Below are positions 1-10,916 of a stretch of DNA of 64,000 bases, piece after piece. The translations under genes were made by a program, and so were the position numbers. The stretch is taken from positions 25,521,493-25,585,492 of the forward strand of contig OX419759.1 in the NCBI GenBank assembly GCA_948567375.1, read 5' to 3'. Origin of the DNA: Lunularia cruciata (Eukaryota; Streptophyta; Marchantiopsida; Lunulariales; Lunulariaceae). A model generated the notes under the pieces. It did not search any database. It was given only the letters and a program-made list of their open reading frames with translations, and was not told where the DNA came from. Within the stretch, counting starts at the first letter, position 1; each line of letters opens with the position of its first letter.

Positions 1-215
1 ATCTAACACAAGTTCCAATCCAACTCAGTCCATTAAGTTGGATTTCCACTCTTCTCTTCTACCTCTAGACAGTCTGTACAATTACCAATAGGAATTTCTG
101 CCATGAACCCTAGAAAACTTGGATTCTAGTTCCAAGACAAAAATGTGATCCAAAGTTGGCTCAAGACTTTGATCCTAGATAACATTTCTAACCTCCAAAT
201 AGCAAGATTCCAAAC
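1..215 (-). mobile_element. coil element K, internal fragment (N-terminal domain region)
   Basis: This stretch matches, in the same orientation, the part of full-length coil element F near 52138-52335 that encodes the N-terminal domain of the coiled-coil protein. Shared landmarks are the words around CATGAA...GGAAAACTT and GTGATCCAAAGT.GGCTCAAGACTT. It runs off the left edge of the window. I infer that it is the left half of the element whose right end is at 7065-7520, because the order of parts fits and everything between is inserted material. Its frame is broken, so no product is expected. Confidence 0.6.
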
Positions 216-295
216 CATGAGTACTAGAACTTGTTTGCTACCCTTCATTGCATTGTGTGTTCACTTGCTAATGGTTTCTCACAAATCAATCCTAG

Positions 296-811
296 GAAAA
301 GATGAGCACCATTATTTTGGATTCTAGTGTGTTGACTTGGTATTATTCCTAGGTGTTTGGCTTTGAGGAAGGAGTTGAGAACTCTTGGGCCCGCAAGTCT
401 TTTTTTTGGATTCTTTTATAGTCAAAGGATAGCCATGTGAAGGAATCCTTGACTTAGTAGTTGGGTCAAGATAAGATCACATGCTAGTAGAATATGCCTA
501 TGTGAATGGATATTCCTTTCTACTTTTTGACTTGACTTTTAGTCTAGTAACTTGAGTGACTACGGTAATTAGTAACTTTGGTGCATAGCTATTTCACAAG
601 TATATAAACAAAGGGTGAGGAGGTTCTCATCATCCTTTCATTTGCAACTATCTCTCTTTCATTGAGTGCTCTAGTAAGGAATGTCTTGAGTCTTGGAGTG
701 TTAGCCTTGGAGGAGTATGAATGAGTTGGGGTTCCTTGCTTTCTTAGTCCATGGTGTGCTACCATAATAGCCATCAGAGGTTGATTCTTAGTGAGAGGCA
801 AGCCAACTCAC
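296..811 (+). repeat. gypsy LTR fragment (TGTAACACCC family), 5' end missing
   Basis: The sequence from GATGAGCACC through CCAACTCAC follows the U element LTR (42507-43197), including the TATATAAAC box near 602 and the GAGAGGCAAGCC tail. The first roughly 155 bp of the LTR are missing. No internal gypsy sequence follows it: at 812 the sequence changes to coil-element DNA. It is probably the remnant of an insertion followed by deletion. The 80 bp before it (216-295) are not assigned. Confidence 0.75.
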
Positions 812-1174
812 TAATTGCTTCGGCTTCGCCACCAATCCTTCTTCTGCCTCAATTGCTAAATTGGCCATAATTTCTTCTTCCGCATCCTACCGCTCAATTT
901 CTTCTTGCAAAGACATCTCCCTCTCTTGCTCATGCTGCACCTTGGGTTCACCCTCACTCTTGTCATTGGACTCTTCAATATGTAGGGTTAATTCCACTTC
1001 TTCTTCCTTTGATCCCTCTGATGTAGATTCTGCTTCTTCTCCGATTTGACTTCCGATTTAGGTGCAATCCGATGGACTTGCTTCCCTTCTCTCTGCCCAT
1101 CTCTTCTTGATTTTTGGGGCTGCATTGGCTAGCTCTCCACCTTGGGTCAACTCTCTTCTTCTTGCTTGGTAGGG

Positions 1175-4100
1175 TGTGACAACCTGGCAAATATCACTTT
1201 TGCGGTAATCAGGTAAGTAAAGTTTGTTCCAGTAGAGATACTAGTAAAAAATGTCCAAATTCAAAGTCAAATATTAAACAAGTTGTCCTTCTTGGTTGTG
1301 TCTTTAATCTCTCAGGTGGAAACCATGTGGCACCCACATCTTTCATTTTGGACGAGTTTTGAAGAAAAAGTGCCTTGCTAAAACCAAGTTGTAACCAAAT
1401 ACAAAAGAAATGAGGGGAAACTTGTGTTTTGATCAAGCTTAAGGAAGTCAACTTTGTGTTGGAGGGAGAAAGACTCGGATTAGATCAGACCTAAAGAAGC
1501 TTATTTTGTGTTAGAGGAAGAGGAAGAAGGAGGTCAGACGTCGCAGGAGGGTTTCTTTGCATGGAGTTTTGGAATGAAGGTTACGAGTCAATATTACTAT
1601 GGGGGCCATATCTCAATGACCACATGTCCAAATCACATGTGCTATATTTTGTTGGAAGCACCTCGTTCAAGGCTTTCAATTGCCACCAAAATTGTAGAGG
1701 TTGGAGGTTTTAAGAAGAAGTTACAAGCATTTGAAGTTTTGGGAGTAGATGTATAGAGTAGTTGAGTGTCATCGGGTTAGTGTCTTTGGGTCTATACGAC
1801 TTTGGACTTATATGACTTTGGTTTTACATGACTTTAGGTCTAAACAATTCACCTCAAGACAAATATGATTCAACCCAAGGTAGTCAAACATCAATATGGG
1901 AGTCTTTGGGTCAAATATTTGAAGCGTTTGAAATAGTTAGGATAGAGGTAGTTAGGATACCCATGATTTCAATTTCAGTTCTGATTGAAGATAGAATAGA
2001 AATTGAAGGAGAATAGTAGTAGTGAAGGAACCTAAAGTGCAAGATCAGACAGAACGTGTGTCTTTGGGTCAATTACATGAGTTATTAGGGGAAAGTGGGT
2101 TATAAATTGAAAGCGTAGATAGTGCACCCATGCTTTCGATTACAATTCTTGATGAGGATATAGTAGAATTAGCAAAGGAATTGATAGAAGTTAGATCCAA
2201 AGTAAGAGAAGTAGGAGTGCAAGTGTCTTTGTAGTTGTCATTTGAGACATACAAGAAGAGTGGATCGGAAGATAAAGAGTTAGATAAGGTACCTACTAGT
2301 GCAATTGTAGTTCAGAGTGAAGAAGTAGTAGAAATAGTGAAGGATTTGGTAGTTGAAGATATACCCAAAGAAGGAGAAGTAATAGGAAGATCATCAATTT
2401 TGGAAGCCAAGGAAGAAGTGGACATCAGATTGGAGTAGTAACAATTTTGAGATTTGAAGAGGCAGATATGAAGAGGTGGTTTGTCATTTTGGATCTGCAA
2501 GTTTGTAGAGTTGTTGTAGAACAATAAAGTTGTTAGTAATTGTTGATTGTTTTACTATTTAAAGGGAGCATTTGTAGTGCAATGTTTTGTTGTTCAATAT
2601 TCATTAGTTTTGAGAATAGATAAAGCAAAGTGTTGATTTTAGTGCTCGTTACTTGAGCTTGATTTCAAGTATCAACTTTGTGTGTGTGTTTGTGAGTGTG
2701 GAGAATTTTGAAGTGCAAGTCAATATGTTTGTTAGATGTTGGATTCCATAGCCTTGATCTTCATTCTCCGTGTTTGATCCTGAGTGAAGTGCAATCGGAG
2801 CAATACTTTGATAGATCTAAGAGGAATTGTAGTGTTGGTAGTATTCTGGAATTGTGAGTGTAGCATAGTGTTGACGTGAAGCAATTTTGATTGAGGAAGT
2901 TGTGCCTTCAATGAAGGGGTGGAACACAATTCTAAGGCAAAGTCGTTTTGAAGTGAAGTGCTATCTTTGGGAGAATCTAAATCATCACAATCAAGATTTG
3001 TTTGGAAAGAATTTGTTATGTTGTGATTATCAATGTGTGAATTAGTGACAAGTTGTTGAGATTGAGTGCTTGTTACTCTCATTTGGATGTGGTTTCTACC
3101 TGAGAGATTAAGAACATAACCAAGAAGAATTGAGATTGTTATTGTTTGACTTTGTATTTGACCAATTGTGAATTGTATCTCTATGGGAACAAACTTTACT
3201 TACTCAATTACCACAAAAGTGATATTTGTCGGGTTCTCACAAACCAAACCCAAAAGAGAGTAACAAGCACTGACTTGCAATCTTGTCACAACAATTTATC
3301 ACTCATAATTACAACTTCATCAAATCTTTCCAAACAATCTTGATTGTGATGATTCAATCTCTCCTAAAAATGGCACTTCATTGGAAAACAACTTCACCTT
3401 AGAATTGTGTTCCCCTCCTCCACTGAAGGCACAACTTCCTTGATCAAAATTGATTCACATCAGCATTGCATTACACTCACAATTGTAGAATACTACCAAC
3501 ACTACAATTCCTCTCAGATCTATCAAGGCATTGTTCCGATCGCACTTCACTCAGGATCAAACACACATAATGAAGATTAAGGCTGTGGAATCTAACATCC
3601 AACAAGCACAATTATTTGCTCTTTGAAATTCTTCACACACTCACAAACACACACACAATGTTGATACTTGAAATCATGCTCAAGCGACGAGCACTGAAAT
3701 CAACACTTTGCTTTATCTATTCTCAGAAATCATGAGCATTGAACAACAATAAACTGTGAATATCACCTTTAAATAGGTAGAGCACTCAATAGTTTTCTAA
3801 CAACTATATCGTTTCCTAATAACACTTCCTACCTGTAGATCCCAAATGACAAATCACCTCTTCATATCTGCCTCTTCAAATCTCAAAATTGTTACTACTC
3901 CAATCCAATTTCTACCTCTTCCTTGGCTTCCAAACCCAAAGTAACCTCACATACTACTCTATCATTGTGTTTCACAACTACTAACTCTTCTAGTAATTTT
4001 AATACTTCTTCTTCTTGATCTACAATCCTGCCACGGGTAACCTTTGTAACTCTTGATCCCCCAACCCACACTTCTCTAATATCTCCAATGGTAACTTCAA

Positions 4101-5714
4101 AGATATTTGTACTCCTATCTCATTGACTTTGGGCTTTTCTCTTACATCTTTCCAAAGTTTATCTTTCTCTAACTTAACTTAATCCAATCTAATCATGATA
4201 TTGTCTTCCACTTCCAATATCTTCCTATCTACACGAATTTTGAGACTAATCAACAAAGTGTTCAAATCTTTGTCCTTTTCATTTCTCCTCCTTGTCTCTT
4301 GCACCAACAACCTTAACTCGTGTAATCTCATTTCTTCAATCCACTCAACATCATGTTCATCTTGATTATGATCTCCTTCAATGGCTCAAGCCTCATCCTT
4401 CTCTCATTGTCAGGTCTCTTTGCCAGAGTTGCTTCTTCTCCTCTACACTCTCCATCACTCTATGGAGCTCTTGCTCTTTCTCTGTTACTCTTGCCATAGC
4501 ATGAATGATTTCTAATCATGAATTAGCAAACTACTATTTCAAAATTTCAAACTCAACTATCTGTCTTTCCCTTGCTATGACATTTTGCTCTATTACCCAC
4601 TCTTTATTTCCCATTTCCTTTTTTAGATTCTCAATTACTTGGTTCTACAATACTGTATCTACTTGTAGTACTTCCTTCTACTCCTCTTCTTGGGTTATGA
4701 TCTTCTTCAACTTTGAGTTCTCTTTGTCTAACTTTACCAATATCTACAACACAGTCTTTACCTTTTGACACTCTGACTGCATCTCTTTCTTCTTTTCCTC
4801 CAACTTCATCAGCAACGTGCATACAACCTCCAATAGATACTCCACTCCTCTACACTAGTTTACCTCAGCTTGCGGGCTTTTCTCTTTCTTTACTTCTTCT
4901 TCACTGACATTTTTCTTCTCAGCCGTAGTCACCTGATTGGGATGGATTCTTCACTTCCCAAACTTCCACCCTCCACTTATTTTCTTCTACTCAGCCCCAC
5001 CTCACACATCACCATCTGTCTAAAATGGACACCTCTCTGAATGGTCACCCTCTTCTCCTCCTTCTCTGGAACTACATCGTCTTGACTCAGGTTACCTTCT
5101 TCTACCATCTCCATCTTTCCTTCTTCCTCCTCTAGAACAAGCTGCATCTCCACTCCATCTTCACTCTTGCTACTTGCTTCACCACTCTGCAACGTGAGGT
5201 CAGGTTCTTCCTCCTTCTTTGAGTCTTCTGACTTGTACTCAGCTTCCCCCTCTGATTTTTGGCCTGACAATGCAATCACCAATAGGTCCTTCCTTGGGTT
5301 TATTTTTCTGGTCTTTTGAGGTCTTGTTGCCTTACTTCTTCTTCTTCTCTTCTTCAACTCCTCTTCTTTGACTTCAGAGTATTCAACCCCAAATGCACGC
5401 TCTACCCCATCTATGCATAGTACTTGTCATTGCTTCTGATCTGCAAAATGTACTACTACTCCTCCACATCAACATCTCTTCTCAAGTCAAGATGGAAGAG
5501 CAATACCATCTTGTGTCTTTCCGCCATGTTTAGCAAATTGTGCTACATTGTGCCATTTGCAGCCCATTTCTACTTGGGACTGAATTTGCTAAACCTTCAA
5601 CCTAAATCCAAAGATACCATTCTTTGCCTTATGATGCCATATAGACACGGTACAACTTCATCTATACACTTCTTCTTCCAAAAATAAGAAAAAAACTAAA
5701 ATGTAGGTACCACA
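1175..5714 (-). mobile_element. coil element H, with element I inserted; 5-bp duplication TAGGG
   Basis: The left terminus TGTGACAACC is at 1175 and the right terminus GTAGGTACCACA ends at 5714. TAGGG precedes the first (1170-1174) and follows the second (5715-5719), a perfect 5-bp target-site duplication. Removing inserted element I leaves about 2.6 kb. H lacks the N-terminal-domain region present in F and G: after the AHFYLGLNLLNL-type motif near 5580 it passes directly to the terminal leader, so it is an internal deletion derivative. Pieces of the coiled-coil protein remain on the minus strand at 4631-4822 and 4977-5357; the latter is an acidic/basic segment rich in KKRRRRS and EEE. A TTTAAATA box lies at 3768-3775. 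Confidence 0.88.
1326..3241 (+). mobile_element. coil element I, short (1.9 kb) class; 5-bp duplication AACCA
   Basis: It starts TGTGGCACCC at 1326 and ends GGGTTCTCACA at 3241, and is flanked by perfect AACCA copies at 1321-1325 and 3242-3246. The flanks rejoin into continuous coil-element H sequence, which proves that I is a later insertion. It keeps the protein's C-terminal part (open at 2235-2438, ending in an EEVDI motif) but lacks the N-terminal domain and most of the coiled coil. A TATTTAAA box is at 2556-2563, about 690 bp from the right end, and AATAAA lies just before it at 2522-2527. Elements P and B have almost the same length and content. Confidence 0.92.
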
Positions 5715-7064
5715 TAGGGGCATAGCCATCTTCTGATCCTGTCCCATTCTCACATAATGATCATCATTAATTCTCAATTGTTGAATGTATTGTTGCTCCT
5801 CGTCATCGGCTTCTTGACATAGATCATGATGGAAATGCAAAATGCTCTTCTTCTTCTCTTCACTGCTTAACAGGTTCAACCCAGGGTAGAAGTGTGCTAC
5901 AAAAGGCACAAAGTAATGTGGTGGTGTCATTGTCCTCCAATTTAGCACCATCTGCCTCGTTTGTTGATAAAAGCACTTTGCCTAGTTGATTGGTTCTCCT
6001 GCAAACATCTTGTGGAAGAATACCACCTACTACTTCTTCACGTAGGTGGTGCACTTGGACTTGAACAAGGCCATCATCACACCTACAATGCTTCTTTGCA
6101 TTGGGTCTCGATACATCTTCACCTTGTACCCATTCTTCAAGGTGAACAAATCTTTGATCTCTTGGGTTTCTTCTGCAACTTCTCCTTTCCCCAAGAACAT
6201 GGCCCTATGCTCTCCTCCACTCTCACTTCCTAACACCAACCTCCAATCCGACTTTGTCTATCAAGCTGGATTGCCTCTCTTCACAACTGTTGTTGGCCCA
6301 TCTACACATTTACTACTTGTGATCTCTACCATGGAATTTGGAAAACTCAGGTTCCAATTCCATGCAAGGAAAGTGATGCAAAGTTTATTAAGAACTTTCA
6401 TGCAAGCCATCACATCTAACCTCCTAATCACTGGGTTTCTTGTTGCTAGTGTAGGGTTCCTGATTTTGGTCATTCTCCTCTCCTTTGTGATGTGCTTCTA
6501 CAAGACATTCTCCCGTCCCCTAGACGTGCAACTTTCAATTCCTGTGAATTCTTCACAACTTCACTCACTACCACTCCTCTACCTTGGTCTCCCTCAAGAT
6601 GACTCCACAAAGGCAGAGGAAATTCACTTGTCATTTACCTTGTTCTTGATTTGAAACCTAACTTTATAGTCTGATGTTTCTCAGTCATTATTTTAAAGAT
6701 TATCTACCAAGAAATCACAGCTTTTGCATGCACTTCTCTTGTCATTGTCAATTTCTCCAGCTTGCACCTTTGCAATTTTTGTATGGGGTAGCATTCTTGA
6801 ATTTAAAACCCAAAGGAAATCTATTACTCTCTCTTTGCTATTGGGTTGATCACCCCGAGGCAAAGTCTCCTTACTTCGGGTTAAACTCTAATAGATCCAA
6901 TCTGAGTACTTTGTTTCTGACACAAAGTCACTTTTCTTTGGATTACAAAGCAAAGACATATTTCTTCTCCTTCAAATGCTATATTGGTTCAATACAACTT
7001 TGTCTATACACTTCTTCTTCAAAATAGAGAAAAACTTTAAAAAACAAAAAATGTGGGTACCACA

Positions 7065-7520
7065 ACTTCACCACCTGAAACTCATTCTTCACCTCCATAT
7101 GATTGTGCTTTATCACCTTCTATTGTGTCTTTAATAGCTCCAACAATGGATTCACAATTCCCAAAGTGCATTTAGTCTCCAATCAATTTCAAAATTGATC
7201 CCCACTTCTTTTGTGTGTTTGTTTCTTGTCACTGTCAAGGTATTCTTCCCATGCCTTTACCTTTTCTTGAAGTGTACTTTCTTGCCCAACTTGACATGTA
7301 GAGAGGTTGTTACACCATCTTCATATCATATGGTCCAAAGAAAATCTTCTTGGTTTTGTCTCTTTATAACCCCATTTGAGTACTTTTAGTTCCCAACCCA
7401 AGGTCAACATCTTTGGAGTAAACCTGAAGGCACAAAAGTCCATTCTTTCCTTCCTAATTTGGCTCCCTCAATACATTTCTTCTTCAAAATTGTAATAAAA
7501 CAAAAAATGAAGGTACCACA
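7065..7520 (-). mobile_element. coil element K, right terminus
   Basis: This is a leader-like segment ending at 7520 in GAAGGTACCACA, preceded by the cTTCTTCAAAATTg...AAACAAAAAATG context shared by the ends of J (7064), A (35224) and F (52941). It therefore is a second coil-element right end directly beyond J. I take it as the end of the element whose inner part is at 1-215, interrupted by J. The right flank at 7521 is itself coil-element sequence in the opposite orientation (M). The matching left duplication lies outside the window. Confidence 0.6.
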
Positions 7521-7957
7521 CAATGCCTTGACAGATCTAAGAAGAATTAAAGTGTTTGTAATATTCTGCATTGATGAGTGCAACACGGGGTTGAAGCAAA
7601 GCAATTTTGATCAAGGAAGTTGTGACTTCAGTGGAGGGGTGGAACACAATTCTGAGATGAGGTAGTTTCTTAGTGAAGTAGCTTTCTTTGGGAAGAACCA
7701 AATCATCACAAGCAAGATTTTTTGGAAAGATTTGATGAAGTTGTGATTATGGGATTGTAATTTGTGACAGGAATTGTTGTTGAGTGCTTGTTATTCTCTT
7801 CTAAGTGTCATTTCTACCTGGGAGATTAAAGAGACAACCAAGAAGAGCTGCTTGTTACTGTTTGACTTTGTATTTGACCATTTTTTTACTCATATCTCTA
7901 TGGGAATGAACTTTACTTATTGATTACCATAAAAGTGATACGTGTGAGGTTGTCACA
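7521..7957 (+). mobile_element. coil element M, right end, inserted in gypsy N gag
   Basis: From CAATGCCTTGACAGATCTAAG to the terminus GAGGTTGTCACA at 7957 this is the 3' portion of a coil element in plus orientation, matching I, P and C. Immediately after 7957 the sequence is gypsy gag, equivalent to U around 37925. So M, with K, J, H and I stacked in it, sits inside gypsy N. The left end of M is outside the window. Confidence 0.8.
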
Positions 7958-8790
7958 TTAAACTATAGCACTCATTGAGAACTTTCTTTTGCATCAGAGT
8001 TATGAGAAATTGATGAGTAAGGTTACCTTCCTCAATCAAGGAGTTGAGGTTCCACATAGTGGTTAGGAAGAGTGGAGATGAAGTGGAGATTACCATGATT
8101 GGGATAGGAGATATGCTCACCAAGAATTTTGTGAGAAGGTTGAAACCACACATTCAAAGGAAGGTGAGATATGAGAAACCTTCTTGCAAGGTAGAAGCTA
8201 TCAAGATTGTAATTCCTATGGAGGTGAGTTTGGAAGGGGATGTGAGTGATTTAGTGGTGAAGGAGGGTGTATATCCTCCATAAGTCTACAAGTATGGTAG
8301 GGCTTTTGATCCCTTTGATGGCAAGGATGCCACCACAAGTAGTAATTTCTATCCTTGCACCTCTGCCAAACGATCTCCTTCAAGCTATCACAAAGCAACT
8401 TGCAAACCTCAAGATCAATGTAGTGCAACTTTGGGAGAAGAGAGGTGGAATAGAATGTTGGGAGAAGACCTACGGGTTATGGAAACTATCCATATAGAGG
8501 AAGCTAACCAATTAGTAATTTAAATAAAAGAAATTGTTCTGGTTGTAGAGGTAGAGGTCACATCCAATAGAATAGCCCAAATTCCACTTACCATGGAAGA
8601 AGGGATTATAAGAAAGCCAATAACAAGAAAGAAGGAGGTGGTGAAGCCTAGTAGCTCTTATTCCAAATAGAGGTAAGAGTATAGCATACATAGATGTGGT
8701 TGAAGGTAAGTATGAGAAGGGAGAATGCTCAAACTCCAAATGTCTTAACTTGGAGCTTTTGGCATAAGAGAAGAAGAGAGCACATTTTGT
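7958..8790 (+). pseudogene. gypsy N gag remnant with zinc knuckle
   Basis: The translation is collinear with U gag. An open piece at 8044-8283 carries the VVRKSGDEVEITMIGIGDML and VRYEKPS.KVEAIKI blocks seen in U (37704-38483). At about 8530-8575 a zinc-knuckle-like C-X2-C-X4-H motif is recognisable, but an in-frame stop follows and the fourth cysteine is serine. Gag would form the virus-like particle and bind RNA. This copy starts abruptly at the M junction and holds several stops, so it is not functional. Confidence 0.75.
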
Positions 8791-9099
8791 ATATAATTAG
8801 CATTATCTCAAGGATTCAATCCTAGAAAGGATAAGCATATGCCTACTAAGAGTATTTGCACCAACACTTCAACACTATCAACAACAAAGACTCCAAGGAA
8901 GAAAATGAGGATGGATGATTTCTTGATCTCAAAGCAACAATAGGACTACAATGTGTTGGAAAATGTTAGTAGTCACAAAGCTTACACCATGGTAGATTAA
9001 TTGATTGCTTTCAATCTTAGCTTGAGGAAGGAGCTTAGGGGTGGTGTGAGTTCAACAAGGAGCAAGAGAAAGGAGGCAAAAGAGAAGGCTTGGGTATCA

Positions 9100-9690
9100 A
9101 TGGAGATGGTGGATGAAAAACCAACACCATGGGAGGTTGTGAATATGCCCCCAAGATTGATGTGGGAGTGAATGCTCACAACATTAAGGATGTACTTGTT
9201 GATGGAAGATCTATGGGGAATGCCATGTTAGAGAAGTTAATGAAGAAGTTGGGGATGATACCCTCTTGATCTTCAACTTTTGTGGTGAGCATGGCAAGCA
9301 AGCAACAAGTTTGACCAATGGGTGTGATGGACAAGATGGGATATCAATCATGGGAGTTCAAAATCTTATGAATTCCTATTTCTTGAATGATTCAAGATTT
9401 GCTACTTGGGAGACCATGGTTGAGAGTAACATGCACAATTGATAGATGACACAAAGGGTACTTGATAATTAGGCCATCAACCATTGGGTTACAACTCCTA
9501 TAAGCAACACTAACCATACTTCACATTCAGATACACCATCTTCTGGTTATTGGGGAATCAGATTCATAACAAAGAGCTTCAAGTGTGGACACAAGCATGG
9601 AGGAAAAAACCTCATAGGAAGAGGATGACTCTAAATTTGATTCAAATGTGTATCTCTTATGTGCCATGGATTTTTTTCCTAAGATAGAGG
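9100..9690 (+). pseudogene. gypsy N protease remnant
   Basis: The region reads KIDVGVNAHNIKD.LVDG, the same stretch that precedes the aspartic-protease active site in U. The active-site loop, VDGGS in U, is VDGRS here. The TGA after the QQV codons (about 9312) is present at the same position as in U, V and Q. The acidic linker (SMEE.. region) that separates protease from reverse transcriptase follows at about 9530-9690, with stops. Confidence 0.65.
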
Positions 9691-10726
9691 TTTTGAAGGA
9701 CCTTGATAAATCACCATTGACACTAGAGGAAATAGAGAGGAGACTATCTACTCTCAAGTATGGTTCAAATGTTATCAAGGAATAAAAGGTAAGATTTGAA
9801 GAGATTTTCCACAAGTTTATCCATGTGTTTGCTTTTAATTACAAAGATCTCAATAAAGTCACCTTGGATGAGCACAAGATAGAGGTGGAATCACACGCAA
9901 GACCAATCTACCAAAAGCAATATTGTATTAGCCCACCAATATCTTTGATTGTGAATGAGGAGATTGATAAACTCAAGGAAGCTTGGTTTATCTTTAAGGT
10001 GAGGAATTCAGAATAGGTGTCTCTAATTATGATTGTGAAGAAGTAGAAAGGAAAGCTTTGTGTATGTATGGATTACAAGAAGCTCAATGCTGTTACCAAG
10101 AAGGATTTTTACCCTTTTCCATTCATAGATGAGATCTTGGATGAGGTTATGAGAGGTACAATTTTAGAGATGATCATAGAGGTTATAACCAAATCTAGAT
10201 TGCACCAAAGCATCAACAACTCACCACATTCATCATACCTTGGGAGACTTATGCTTTCAAAGTTATGCCTTTTAGACTTTGCAATGCTCCAACTACATTC
10301 CAATGGTTCATGAACAAGGTGTTTGAACCTTTCAATGGAAAATTTTATGAGAGATTTTTATTGATAAATTTTGTGTCTATGGGAGCAAGGAGGAGCAATT
10401 TAAGCTCTTAATCAAAGTCTTACAATGCTTGGATGAAGAAAATGCATCACTCAACCTAGAGAAATGCATCTTTGGTTGTAAAGAAGGTCTATTTTGTAGA
10501 CATATTATTTCCAAAGATGGAATAGTAGTGGATCTTGAAAAGGTGAGAAAAATATCAAACCTTCCATTCCTTTCAAGGTTGACAAAGTTATACCAATTCT
10601 TGGAGATTTTTGTGTACTCTAGGAGTTTCATTTTCTTATTTTTGAACAAATCTTGTGCATCGACCATTTACATAAATAAAGGTGTAGAATACTTATAACA
10701 ATTTTTGGACGATATCATAGTCCTTG
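9691..10726 (+). pseudogene. gypsy N reverse transcriptase remnant
   Basis: Open pieces at 9825-10016, 10068-10313 and 10429-10698 align with U reverse transcriptase: KIEVESHARPI, then DYKKLNAVTKKDFYPFPFID, then NLEKCIFGCKEGL. The catalytic FIDD box of U is destroyed here (near 10355 it reads Y then two stop codons), and several other stops and a frameshift interrupt the frame. The domain should copy the element's RNA into DNA; this copy cannot. It ends where a coil-element fragment interrupts it at about 10727. Confidence 0.8.
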
Positions 10727-10916
10727 ATAAGATTACAATCTAGGGATTTTTATTCTCTTTTGGATGTGGTTTCTACCCAAGAGATTAATGACACAATCAA
10801 GAAGAACTACTTGGTTACTATTTACTTTGTATTTGACCATTTTTGACCAATATCCTTATGGGAAAAAATTGTTACTTGCTGATTACTACAAAAGTGATAC
10901 TTGTTGGGTTGTCACA
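10727..10916 (+). mobile_element. coil element right-end fragment inside gypsy N
   Basis: About 190 bp match the right end of plus-oriented coil elements: TCTTTTGGATGTGGTTTCTACC..AGAGATTAA, then the terminus TTGGGTTGTCACA ending at 10916. The rest of the element is absent and N sequence resumes at once, so this is a deletion remnant. Confidence 0.8.

Larger units (their letters stand above)
814..7064 (-). mobile_element. coil element J, left-truncated, interrupted by element H
   Basis: Parts 814-1174 and 5720-7064 are one element cut by H. The left part encodes, on the minus strand, a basic segment followed by an acidic one like the mid-protein region of elements F and G. The right part carries the QYIQQL-type and AHFYPGLNLL-type motifs and then the N-terminal domain. 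The element ends at 7064 with TGTGGGTACCACA, the family's canonical terminus. Its TGTGACAACC end is missing; the gypsy LTR fragment at 296-811 sits where the break is. The minus-strand frame is broken into pieces (5658-5951, 6030-6239, 6261-6473). Confidence 0.7.

Noticed and set aside
6046-6654. 202-codon plus-strand open frame
   Set aside because: It is antisense to the N-terminal domain of the coil-element protein in J; the domain similarity to F and G is on the minus strand.
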